This document shows, piece by piece, positions 1-5,961 of a DNA stretch of 14,725 nucleotides (positions within the stretch are counted from its first letter, which is position 1; every line of letters starts with the position of its first letter). The translations under genes and the position numbers were made by a program. The notes beneath the pieces are model-generated. The model did no database searches. It saw nothing but the letters and a program-made list of their open reading frames with translations, and was not told where the DNA came from. The DNA is from Chloroflexota bacterium (GTDB taxonomy: Bacteria > Chloroflexota > Dehalococcoidia > E44-bin15), in contig JADFVG010000112.1 of assembly GCA_015222405.1 (NCBI GenBank), forward strand, positions 1 through 14,725, read 5' to 3'.

Positions 1-295
1 AATGAAGGATTTCCTCAGCCGGGTGGCCCACAGCCACTTCCCCTCGCGCTTCTATTGCTTTATGTCCTGGTTGAATGCCTGTCTTTTCCTGAACCTCTTC
101 TGACTGACGCTTTACGAGTTCAGCCGCCCGCTCGACATAGGCTCGATGCATAGGGAGCAATTGGTGTTCTTCTGGGCTACAAACATGAAGCAGGATTACG
201 TCTAGATCGAGCCTGCCGGCAAGTTCTTTCGCATAGACAAAGACTGCTTCGGCCAGCTCCGAGCCATCCAATGGAACAAGCATCCTCTTGTACAT
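1..295 (-). CDS. Universal stress protein (UspA family), 5' part only
   Basis: This is the N-terminal 98 codons of a universal stress protein running off the left edge of the window on the minus strand. The translation begins MYKRMLVPLDGSELAEAV and includes EARGEVAVGHPAEEIL. It is very close to the N-terminus of the genes at 4844 and 5962, so the full protein is probably also a two-domain Usp of about 306 aa. The family is cytoplasmic, and many members bind ATP and are induced by starvation or other stress; the ATP-binding motif lies outside the window. The start is the ATG at 295-293, preceded by a strong GGAGGT Shine-Dalgarno. The same leader, with only scattered mismatches, precedes the gene at 4844. 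It lies downstream of corA on the same strand but has its own promoter (321-349). Family assignment is secure; the complete structure is inferred from the paralogues. Confidence 0.9.
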   Translation of the reverse strand, partial: MYKRMLVPLDGSELAEAVFVYAKELAGRLDLDVILLHVCSPEEHQLLPMHRAYVERAAELVKRQSEEVQEKTGIQPGHKAIEARGEVAVGHPAEEILH

Positions 296-615
296 CGTCC
301 TACCTCCGACTGTGAATTTGATGATACTTCACATGCTGGTGGAAATCAATATGCTCACTCTTATTTCTGCATTCACATGCTAGGTTACCCGTTACTATCT
401 CGGGAGCGACGGCAAGTTGCGGAAGAACGGACATTGCGTCAAAAGGGGACAGGGATTGGCCATTCCCCAACATCTTGCCCACATACGATCCGCAACTCTG
501 GGATTACTCAACCTTACTACATCAAGACCAACACTTTATATTGGTGCTTGGCTAGGTCGTGGCGTGGTGCTGACTGGATGGTGGAGGTCAAGGGACATCG
601 GCCATAGCCTCATCG
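296..615. other. Spacer between usp1 and corA
   Basis: Apart from the usp1 promoter and ribosome-binding site next to 296-360, I see no supportable gene here. Short open frames on both strands have no family resemblance and no good ribosome-binding site. There is an imperfect 16-bp palindrome (GGGATTGGCCATTCCC, about 452-467) of unknown meaning, and no clear intrinsic terminator after corA. Confidence 0.5.
321..349 (-). promoter_or_regulatory. Sigma-70-type promoter of the usp gene at 1-295
   Basis: Read on the minus strand there is TTGATT (349-344), a 17-nt spacer and TATCAT (326-321), ending 25 nt before the ATG. The same elements at the same place precede the other two usp genes, which makes this more than a chance match. 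The GTGAGCATA stretch just upstream of the -35 is conserved too and may be an activator site. Confidence 0.7.
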
Positions 616-1512
616 TCACCATGTTCGCTTTTTCTTGAAGTAGATGAACATGCCAGTACCTACCACCACTATCACCCCCCAAATGGCATAATACCCGTAT
701 TGCCACTGAAGCTCAGGCATGTTCTGAAAGTTCATTCCATAGATGCCCGTCAGCAGGGTCAACGGCAGGAAGATCGAAGCCACTATCGATAGGACCTTCA
801 TCACCTCGTTTTGGCGGTTGGAGACCGCCGCTAGGTAGGTACTGAGCACTCCTTCTCCCAGATTCATCAGCGACCCGGTGAGGCTTTCCACTCGGGCCAG
901 ATGATCATAAATGTCCCGAAAGTAGATGAGCATCGGCTCGGTCATAATAGAGAACTCCTTTCTGCTGAGGCGGTTGATAACCTCTAGTTGCGGTGCTGCG
1001 ATCCGGTTGAGGGCCAACACGTCTCGCTTAAAGAGTAGTATCCGTTCCGATGTCTTTTTGGTAGGATTCTGCAGCACCTCGTTCTCTATCCCATCGATGC
1101 GTTCGCTAAGCTGGTCAAGCACGGGCATGAAGTCATCCACCTGAGCATCGAGTATGACGTAGGCTAGTGAGTCCGAGCCGCGCTCCAGGAGGCTGGTATC
1201 TTCCTGGCAGCGCTCTCTAATTGAGGCTACTCCTCTCAGTGGCGCCCAGTGAACCGTTACCACGTAGTTCTTTCCCAGGAACATACGCAACTCAGAGGTT
1301 TCTAGTTGATCCCGAGGAGCTTCATGGTTGACACCATGTGTGATGATGAATAAGTAGTCGCGGTAGTCGTCGATCTTGGGCGGGTGATGGGCCTGACTGA
1401 TGCAATCCTCGATAGCCAGATGATGAAAGTGAAACACCTCTGACAACAGGGCTTCTTCCTCCACTGTTGGCCGCTCCATATTAACCCAAAGAAGACCTTT
1501 TTCGTCGGCCAA
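616..1512 (-). CDS. corA: CorA-type Mg2+/Co2+ transport protein, body downstream of an in-frame stop
   Basis: The gene encodes a CorA-family divalent cation channel of the cytoplasmic membrane, which takes up Mg2+ and sometimes Co2+ or Ni2+ as a homopentamer. The reading frame contains the helical cytoplasmic domain, the first membrane segment (VLSIVASIFLPLTLLTGIYG), the signature YGMNF right after it, a second membrane segment (YGYYAIWGVIVVVGTGMFIY) and the usual basic C-terminus KKKR. From the TTG at 1512 it is 298 aa. No Shine-Dalgarno precedes this TTG. A much better start (ATG at 1587 with GGAGG) lies 25 codons upstream in the same frame, but a TAG at 1518-1516 separates the two. The 323-codon total would match normal CorA length. 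The gene may therefore be disrupted near its 5' end, or expressed by reinitiation or readthrough. The downstream frame is fully intact, suggesting a recent change or a sequence error. Confidence 0.85.
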   Translation of the reverse strand: MADEKGLLWVNMERPTVEEEALLSEVFHFHHLAIEDCISQAHHPPKIDDYRDYLFIITHGVNHEAPRDQLETSELRMFLGKNYVVTVHWAPLRGVASIRERCQEDTSLLERGSDSLAYVILDAQVDDFMPVLDQLSERIDGIENEVLQNPTKKTSERILLFKRDVLALNRIAAPQLEVINRLSRKEFSIMTEPMLIYFRDIYDHLARVESLTGSLMNLGEGVLSTYLAAVSNRQNEVMKVLSIVASIFLPLTLLTGIYGMNFQNMPELQWQYGYYAIWGVIVVVGTGMFIYFKKKRTW

Positions 1513-1587
1513 GGCCTAGCTGAGTGCTTCGTGAGTAGCCTCCAGGGATACCATCTTCCCGGAACTGAAATATGACGATGTGATCAT
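1513..1587 (-). pseudogene. Separated N-terminus of corA, ending at an in-frame TAG
   Basis: Minus strand, in frame with the corA body. ATG at 1587-1585 follows GAGGAGG (about 1603-1597) at a good distance. Twenty-three codons (MITSSYFSSGK...EALS) run to TAG at 1518-1516, then Ala and the TTG at 1512. A start resembling 'M-I-T-x-Y-F-x-x-G-K' is typical of CorA N-termini, so this is the native beginning of the gene. A single C-to-T change (CAG Gln to TAG) would explain the stop. Confidence 0.7.
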
Positions 1588-1614
1588 TGCTTATCACCTC
1601 CTCAATAACTCTGA

Positions 1615-2091
1615 TCACAAGTCTGAGGGCCTTTTTGCCTTTGCTTCCATAGCGCCCCGTGCCGGTGACGCATGGGAATCTGCACCGGCCAAGGTTCGAC
1701 GGAAAGCCGTTTCCATGCGACTGTGACCATGCCTTATTGAGCATACCATGAAGTAACGAATAGCCGCCAGTAAAAATATGGGCGCTGCTATCGCGAAGGA
1801 GCCTATAGCAAAGAGGCGAGGGACAAAAGCAATGCCCCAGAGTGTCACTGCTATCCCCATACCTAGCGCAGTGCCATCGCGCAAGATGACACGTACCCTC
1901 TCAGTCTCCTCAGGCCTGCTCAGGGTTGGTGCAGCAACACGTGCATGGTGGCCGTCAACCTCCTCTTGGTAAAAGTCGCCTGGTGCATGCTTCCCACGAA
2001 ATGTAACTACACTTATTGCTTGACATCTTGATAAACTTCCCCTGAGGTTCGGCAAGTCTAGCCCAGAAATACAGAATATCGATTTCGCCAT
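1615..2091 (-). CDS. Hypothetical membrane protein upstream of corA
   Basis: I recognise no family in this 158-aa frame. The first 70 or so residues are hydrophilic. About residues 75-118 form two hydrophobic stretches (GMGIAVTLWGIAFVP and FAIGSFAIAAPIFLLAAI) that look like a membrane hairpin. The C-terminus is Arg/Ala-rich and hydrophilic. The frame stops 27 nt before the ATG of the native corA start, so translational coupling with corA is possible. The ATG at 2091 has no good ribosome-binding site, and a later start (for example a GTG nearer the hydrophobic region) is equally plausible. The hydrophobic segments and the position support a real gene, but a chance open frame cannot be excluded. 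Confidence 0.45.
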   Translation of the reverse strand: MAKSIFCISGLDLPNLRGSLSRCQAISVVTFRGKHAPGDFYQEEVDGHHARVAAPTLSRPEETERVRVILRDGTALGMGIAVTLWGIAFVPRLFAIGSFAIAAPIFLLAAIRYFMVCSIRHGHSRMETAFRRTLAGADSHASPARGAMEAKAKRPSDL

Positions 2092-2421
2092 GCCCTGGGG
2101 CAGACAGCCGCAACTTGAATATTCTGAACTTTTGATGGCTCTTATCGCGGGTGTTACTTCAAGCTACTGACATATCAAGCAGTTGCTCTCCTCCTGCACC
2201 AGTAGGTTGCTGTCCCTCGGCAGATTTCCCCCTAAAGCCGGAGTTCCTCAGGCCTCATCAATAGCTTATTCTGCTCTTCGAGGCAGGCCAAAAGCCTGAG
2301 CCCGAGCGTCCTTCTCTCGGCGGAGCTCTGTCCTGTTCGGTTACCACCTCTGATTTCCACCTGGAAGGACGAATCTCTCTAATGGGAAGGCTAGGAAGCG
2401 GGACAGTGGAGATTCATTAGT
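2092..2421. other. Spacer between hsp20 and the membrane-protein ORF
   Basis: No gene can be supported. Minus-strand translation gives short open stretches broken by stops, with no recognisable family. A small perfect hairpin, CAGGC-CAAAA-GCCTG (about 2284-2298), lies downstream of hsp20 but lacks a T-run, so I do not call it a terminator. Confidence 0.4.
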
Positions 2422-2916
2422 CTATTTATTGGCTTTCCCCTGCTTCTTGCTGCTGGCTTTCTCCTTCTTCTTAGCCGAGACTGAAATCTTTTTGGGTTTA
2501 ACCTCAGCGACTTTAGGAAGGCTAACCTCCAGGACTCCGTCCTCATAACTGGCTTCAACCTTTTTAACATCTGCATTGGATGGAAGAGCCATTGAGCGGA
2601 AAAAGCTACCGTAAGAACGCTCACAGCAGTAGTAGTCTTCTTCCTTAACCTCACTCTCAGCCTTTCGCTCCCCTTTTATCGTCAATGTGTCGCCGACAAC
2701 TGAGACATCTATGTCCTCCTCCTTCATCCCCGGGAGTTCAGCCTTCACCACATATTTATCTTCTTTCTCAAATACCTCGATGGAGGGCACCCAGCCCCTC
2801 TCCCTTATGGGAAGGTGCCTCCACATTGCGGCTAGAGACGGTCGGCCAAAGATATCCTCGAAGTGCCGCCTCAACTCTTCTAGCTCCCTGAATGGACTCC
2901 ATCTTTCCATTGCCAT
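2422..2916 (-). CDS. Hsp20 / alpha-crystallin small heat-shock protein
   Basis: This encodes an ATP-independent cytoplasmic holdase chaperone that binds unfolding proteins and keeps them refoldable. The 164-aa protein has a short N-terminal arm with the common MERWSPFRELEELRR start, then the alpha-crystallin domain at about residues 43-142. That domain shows VPSIEVFEKEDKYVVKAELP, the GDTLTIKGERK strand, the F-x-R-x-x-x-LP turn (FFRSMALP) and the signature EDGVLEVSLPK. An I-x-V element (ISV) follows in the tail, and the end is unusually Lys-rich. The start is the ATG at 2916 with AGGAGGT just upstream; the ATG two codons later is less well placed. It is transcribed alone. I see no CIRCE element upstream, and no convincing promoter. 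Length and motifs are normal for the family. Confidence 0.95.
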   Translation of the reverse strand: MAMERWSPFRELEELRRHFEDIFGRPSLAAMWRHLPIRERGWVPSIEVFEKEDKYVVKAELPGMKEEDIDVSVVGDTLTIKGERKAESEVKEEDYYCCERSYGSFFRSMALPSNADVKKVEASYEDGVLEVSLPKVAEVKPKKISVSAKKKEKASSKKQGKANK

Positions 2917-3142
2917 AGCCTTACCTCCTTTGGCTTATTGTCTCAACTAAGGTCCCGCTTCCCGGCTGTGAGACGTCACATTAACAACGTACAACACATT
3001 TTCCAAAAATAAGAGACCTCAAACTTTTTTCCTTGGCTGGTATCTATCATTACTATCGTGGATATCGACACCAGTTACTACGTTGCGGTAATTCTCGTGG
3101 TACGTCAGTAGCTCTAAGCAGAGCATAAACCAAGTACCTAAG
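2917..3142. other. Upstream region of hsp20
   Basis: AT-rich sequence with no supportable gene. It should hold the hsp20 promoter on the minus strand. The nearest candidates (for example TTGGAA about 16 nt before TTAATG) are weak, so none is called. There is no CIRCE-type inverted repeat. Confidence 0.4.
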
Positions 3143-3503
3143 CTAAGATTCACCAAAATATTTGGCTTGTATTGAGTTATCAATATTTACCGGGATTATG
3201 GTGGTATAATAAGTACTAGACTTAAGTTTCTTCTTTGTCAATGCTTTATCGGCCACCTCAAGCCGCTTGAGAACGGCTAGGTCGATTGGGGTCCTGATCT
3301 TCCGCCTGGGAAGGAAGCGCTGCGCTGTAATATCTCAAAGGACTGTCCTGTGTATACATCAAAGGGAGTTACATCCTCCAAGGCCTCATGATAGCGCGGT
3401 AGTCATAGTACTACACAAAGGATCTGATTGCCTATTGTAAGGCGGCGGGTGTCTCATAGGGTGATAGGTTAATCTCTTCCTTCATTGGAGAGAAGCGCAG
3501 TCC
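3143..3503 (-). pseudogene. Decayed C-terminus of an IS3-type transposase/integrase
   Basis: Minus-strand translation across three frames reconstructs the C-terminal end of an IS3/rve-type integrase. The first frame gives KEEINLSPYETPAALQ, then a stop, AIRSFV, another stop and YYDYR. The second gives RYHEALEDVTPFDVYTG (compare the family pattern YYNxRRxHEALGxxTPADVYxG), then EILQR. The third gives RRKIRTPIDLAVLKRLEVA and stops at 3143. At least two frameshifts and two internal stops make it non-functional. I found no intact ends, inverted repeats or target duplication, so only a scrap of the element remains. It marks an old insertion between hsp20 and the helical protein gene. The family call is from pattern memory, not a search. 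Confidence 0.65.
3202..3210 (+). promoter_or_regulatory. Extended -10 element (TGGTATAAT), possible promoter
   Basis: A perfect extended -10 (TGnTATAAT), but the region about 17 nt upstream has only a poor -35 and no gene follows within a plausible leader. It lies inside the integrase relic, so it may be fortuitous or may produce a non-coding transcript. Confidence 0.2.
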
Positions 3504-3982
3504 TATCTTCCATTTTGGCTGACATCGACCATAGACACCTCCTTCTCCTGGTCATCTGAACAGCCAATGGGTAGACAGAACAGCAGAGATCTTGTGATAG
3601 ACATACATATGCTCCACCGATAGCTTGACAGCTGTCAAGCGTTGTGTTATATGGTCTTTTGCAGGAGTTGCGTCTAAGAGCAGCCTCAAATGCGCGCCGA
3701 CTCGCCAAGAGTTGAAAATGGGAAACTCCAGTTCATACCCATGCCAGCAGCAACGAGATAGGTAAGATCAAGACCCGGTTGGACAGCCTGAACATAGTGA
3801 GCATATATCGAGAGAGGAGGTGTGAGTGTAAGGCAGTTGAGCCGGAGGAACGCATATCCGAATTCTTCAGATGTGACTAAGCTATGCGTCATTGTGATTG
3901 CCAATTTGCGAAGTGGGCTTAGCCCAGGATGCAAAGAGCACGACGAATGAGATTACTGGCAACAGAATGTTCAAGGAGGTAA
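3504..3982. other. Spacer between the integrase relic and the helical protein gene
   Basis: About 480 nt with open frames on the minus strand (3469-3708 and 3686-3934) that have no recognisable domain and no good start, so they are not called. It holds a perfect 18-bp palindrome with a promoter-like pair at 3623-3653, and the strong ribosome-binding site of the next gene at 3973-3980. Confidence 0.45.
3623..3653 (+). promoter_or_regulatory. Promoter-like pair whose -35 lies in a perfect 18-bp palindrome
   Basis: GCTTGACAGCTGTCAAGC (3623-3640) is its own reverse complement and contains a consensus -35, TTGACA (3625-3630). TATATG (3648-3653) follows at exactly 17 nt. A dyad overlapping the -35 is the classic position for a repressor site. 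The next plus-strand gene begins at 3983, which would leave a leader of about 320 nt. Confidence 0.4.
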
Positions 3983-4429
3983 ATGATGGAAAAAGAAGAA
4001 AGCAAAGTGACCAAAGCCGTGCGAGAGGGTGTGGCGAAGGCGTATGAAAAAGGTGAGGATCTGAGAGGGAGGGTAGGTGAGGTTACCAGAAAGGTAGTTA
4101 AAGAGGCATTGGAGGAAACCGAGCCCACAAGACAAGAGGTGGAAGAAGTAGCGAGGGATGCTATGAGAGGTGCCATCCAGGCTGCCAAAGAGGCTCAACT
4201 GAAAGCCGAGGCGTCCATGAAGGAGGCTGCTGAGAGCATGTCTGGTATACTTAAAGGAGTAAGCCAGTCACCAAAAGCTGCAGATTTTGCTAGACATGCC
4301 GCTGAGGCAGCTCTGGAGGCTAGTAAAGAGGCGGGTGACAAGGCATGGGAGGTGGTCAAGGATGCCGCAAAGGGATTCCTTGAAGGGGTGGAAGAGGTTC
4401 GCAAGAAGAAAGGGCCTGAATCCAAGTAG
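3983..4429 (+). CDS. LEA-like Ala/Lys/Glu-rich helical protein
   Basis: The 148-aa protein is made almost entirely of Ala, Glu, Lys, Val and Arg, with no Cys, very few aromatics, no signal peptide and no membrane segment. It reads as long amphipathic helices from end to end, for example DAMRGAIQAAKEAQLKAEAS and KEAGDKAWEVVKDAAKGFLE. This composition is like late-embryogenesis-abundant or apolipophorin-like proteins, which protect proteins or membranes during desiccation or stress. I cannot name a defined family. The ribosome-binding site AAGGAGGT (3973-3980) is very strong. There are two adjacent ATGs, at 3983 and 3986, and the second is better spaced from the ribosome-binding site. Its neighbours (Hsp20, three Usp genes) fit a stress role, which remains an inference. 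Codon pattern and the strong ribosome-binding site make it a real gene. Confidence 0.8.
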   Translation: MMEKEESKVTKAVREGVAKAYEKGEDLRGRVGEVTRKVVKEALEETEPTRQEVEEVARDAMRGAIQAAKEAQLKAEASMKEAAESMSGILKGVSQSPKAADFARHAAEAALEASKEAGDKAWEVVKDAAKGFLEGVEEVRKKKGPESK

Positions 4430-4667
4430 AACTCACACTGGCGTTTAGCAAAGCATTTACTCTTCATCGCGCTGGTGCCTCCAGCACATGGCTCTCGCTG
4501 GTCACAATGTCATAAATACTAAAACTGTCGGCTGAAATTGTGGTAAAGAAACGCCCCCGCTTCTGTTTGGGTTTAGAGGGACTTGTTGCCCTGTGAGAAA
4601 CCGAGGACTGGCTGGGCATAAGAAGCTTCCAGAGCGTGAAGAGTGTAACCAGCAGGCGTCACGTGAT

Positions 4668-4690
4668 GCAATACTGGCACACTGTATTGC
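4668..4690. repeat. Inverted repeat 9-5-9 upstream of usp2
   Basis: GCAATACTG, a 5-nt spacer, then CTGTATTGC: two 9-nt arms with one mismatch. Size and symmetry suit a dimeric helix-turn-helix regulator. It lies about 100 nt upstream of the usp2 -35. I see no equivalent at the other two usp promoters, so it is not part of their shared control. Confidence 0.3.
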
Positions 4691-4788
4691 CTTCAATGTT
4701 TCTCTTGGAGGGTTCACTCCAGTATCACGGTGTCGCTTGTGAGGTTATTCCCTCCAGGGTGTGTCAAGTATTCCACCCGGTGAGCATG

Positions 4789-4818
4789 TTGATTTCCCCC
4801 GGCATATTAAGATATCAT
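4789..4818 (+). promoter_or_regulatory. Sigma-70-type promoter of usp2
   Basis: TTGATT (4789-4794), 18-nt spacer, TATCAT (4813-4818), ending 25 nt before the ATG. The flank GTGAGCATG directly before the -35, and the whole leader from the -10 to the start codon, closely match those of the inverted usp gene at 1-295. Confidence 0.7.
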
Positions 4819-4843
4819 TAAATTCACAGTCGGAGGTAGGACG

Positions 4844-5767
4844 ATGTACAGGAGGATGCTTGTTCCATTGGATGGCTCAGAGTTGGCCGAAGTTGTATTT
4901 ACTTATGCAAAAGAACTTGCTGGGAGACTGGACCTAGACTTGATTTTTCTTCATGTCTATAGCCCAGAGCAGTCCGAATTCGCCTCTATACATCGAGCCT
5001 ATGTGGAACAGGCAGCTGAGATTATTAAACGTCACTCAGAAGAGGTTCAGCAAAGGACAGGCATTCAACCAGCAGGTAAAGCAGTAGAAGCGCGAGGGGA
5101 AGTGGCTGTGGGCCACCCCGCTGAGGAGATTCTTCATTATGCCGATGAGAACGACATCGATCTGATCCTTATGGCAACCCATGGCCGCTCTGGAGTCAGG
5201 CGCTGGGCCATGGGGAGCGTGGCTGATAAAGTCCTCCACGCATCAAAGGTCCCCGTTTTGCTTGTTCGAGCGGGGATTCCCAAAGAGATCGTTTATGACA
5301 AGTGGCCAAGTACAACGATACTGGTCCCACTGGATGGTTCAGAGCTGGCCGAATCGGTGCTTCCTCATGTCGAGGCGGTGGCGAAACAGCGGGGTGCTGA
5401 GCTGGTGGATGTGGTCCTGCTCAGAGTTTGCCAAACCCCTGTCATCCCCTCAAACTATCCTCAAGTTACATATTTGACCCAGGAGGAAGCACAGAAGGAG
5501 ACGGCTAAGTATAAGCGGCGAGTTGAGCAGTACTTAGCTGGCGTAGAGAAGCGGCTTAAGGATGTTGGCCTTAAGGTGCGGTCAGAGGTATTGGTGGGCG
5601 AGCCTGCTGATGAGATCGTTGACTATGCGAATCAAAATCCTTTTAATCTCATTGTCATGGCAACCCACGGAGTGTCTGGATTCACCCGGTGGGCTCTTGG
5701 CAGCGTTGCTGATAGGGTTCTGCTAGGGGTCTCTAGCCCGATCTTTCTGGTGAGGCCGGTGAAGTGA
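4844..5767 (+). CDS. Two-domain universal stress protein
   Basis: This is a 307-aa cytoplasmic protein made of two tandem Usp domains, at about residues 1-143 and 155-306, each an alpha/beta fold that typically binds ATP. Each domain opens with the LVPLDGSELAE strand-loop. Each also carries the nucleotide-loop motif as ATHG-x9-GS (ATHGRSGVRRWAMGSV and ATHGVSGFTRWALGSV), followed by the final strand VPVLLVR or SPIFLVR. The usual first Gly of G-x2-G-x9-G[S/T] is Ala in both copies, as in many family members. The start is ATG 4844, with GGAGGT at a good distance and a leader shared with the paralogue at 1-295. It is about 120 bp from an almost colinear paralogue at 5962, but each has its own promoter. 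A broken synthetase 5' end begins one base after its stop codon. Exact role unknown; starvation or redox stress is typical. Confidence 0.95.
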   Translation: MYRRMLVPLDGSELAEVVFTYAKELAGRLDLDLIFLHVYSPEQSEFASIHRAYVEQAAEIIKRHSEEVQQRTGIQPAGKAVEARGEVAVGHPAEEILHYADENDIDLILMATHGRSGVRRWAMGSVADKVLHASKVPVLLVRAGIPKEIVYDKWPSTTILVPLDGSELAESVLPHVEAVAKQRGAELVDVVLLRVCQTPVIPSNYPQVTYLTQEEAQKETAKYKRRVEQYLAGVEKRLKDVGLKVRSEVLVGEPADEIVDYANQNPFNLIVMATHGVSGFTRWALGSVADRVLLGVSSPIFLVRPVK

Positions 5768-5768
5768 C

Positions 5769-5861
5769 ATGGCAGCAAGTCCCCTAGCGACGGTTTAGAG
5801 AGATATAAAACAGCAGCGATGCTGAGGGATGAATCCACTCACATCTCCGACCTATTCAGCC
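5769..5861 (+). pseudogene. Relic of the 5' end of a second GNAT-acyl-CoA synthetase gene
   Basis: This 93-nt stretch aligns with the first 95 nt of the synthetase gene (6972-7066), beginning exactly at the ATG. By hand count 73 of 95 positions match, with two 1-nt gaps. In the shifted frame it reads LERYKTAAMLRDES against LEKYKAAVILRDGS in the intact protein. The match ends sharply at CCTATTCAGCC, after which the sequence differs. It starts one base after the usp2 stop, whereas the intact gene lies 89 nt behind the usp3 stop. The simplest reading is a duplicated usp-synthetase unit whose first synthetase copy was deleted. Confidence 0.8.
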
Positions 5862-5900
5862 TCTCCTAGTGAGGCAGATCCATAAATGAAAGTGAACATG

Positions 5901-5929
5901 TTGATTTGCGCCATCATGTGAAGTACGAT
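5901..5929 (+). promoter_or_regulatory. Sigma-70-type promoter of usp3
   Basis: TTGATT (5901-5906), 17-nt spacer, TACGAT (5924-5929), 32 nt before the ATG. It is preceded by GTGAACATG, matching the GTGA[G/A]CAT[A/G] of the other two usp promoters. The spacer shares CATGTGAAG with the promoter at 321-349. The leader after the -10 differs from the other two except for the GGAGGT. Confidence 0.7.
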
Positions 5930-5961
5930 AACACATCAAATCTATGATCGGAGGTGCGAAA

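Larger units (their letters stand above)
4430..4843. other. Upstream region of usp2
   Basis: About 410 nt with no supportable gene. It contains the usp2 promoter and leader at its right end and a good inverted repeat at 4668-4690. A short hairpin GCTGG-TGCCT-CCAGC lies about 40 nt after the helical protein gene; it has no T-run and is a weak terminator candidate at best. Confidence 0.45.

Noticed and set aside
1481..1744. Minus-strand frame overlapping the corA start and the membrane-protein ORF
   Set aside because: It overlaps two better-supported frames and has no family resemblance; its reading crosses the corA N-terminus in another frame.
2284..2298. CAGGC-CAAAA-GCCTG hairpin after hsp20 as a terminator
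   Set aside because: Only 5 bp and no T-run on either strand.
2391..2654. Minus-strand frame of 87 codons in hsp20
   Set aside because: Arg/Lys-rich out-of-frame shadow of the Hsp20 gene, which has all the family motifs in its own frame.
3686..3934. Minus-strand frame of 82 codons after the palindrome
   Set aside because: No ribosome-binding site, no recognisable domain, and it lies upstream of a decayed integrase; it could be older debris but cannot be supported as a gene.
4710..4730. GGTTCACTCC, resembling a tRNA T-arm
   Set aside because: No matching acceptor, D or anticodon arms could be folded around it.
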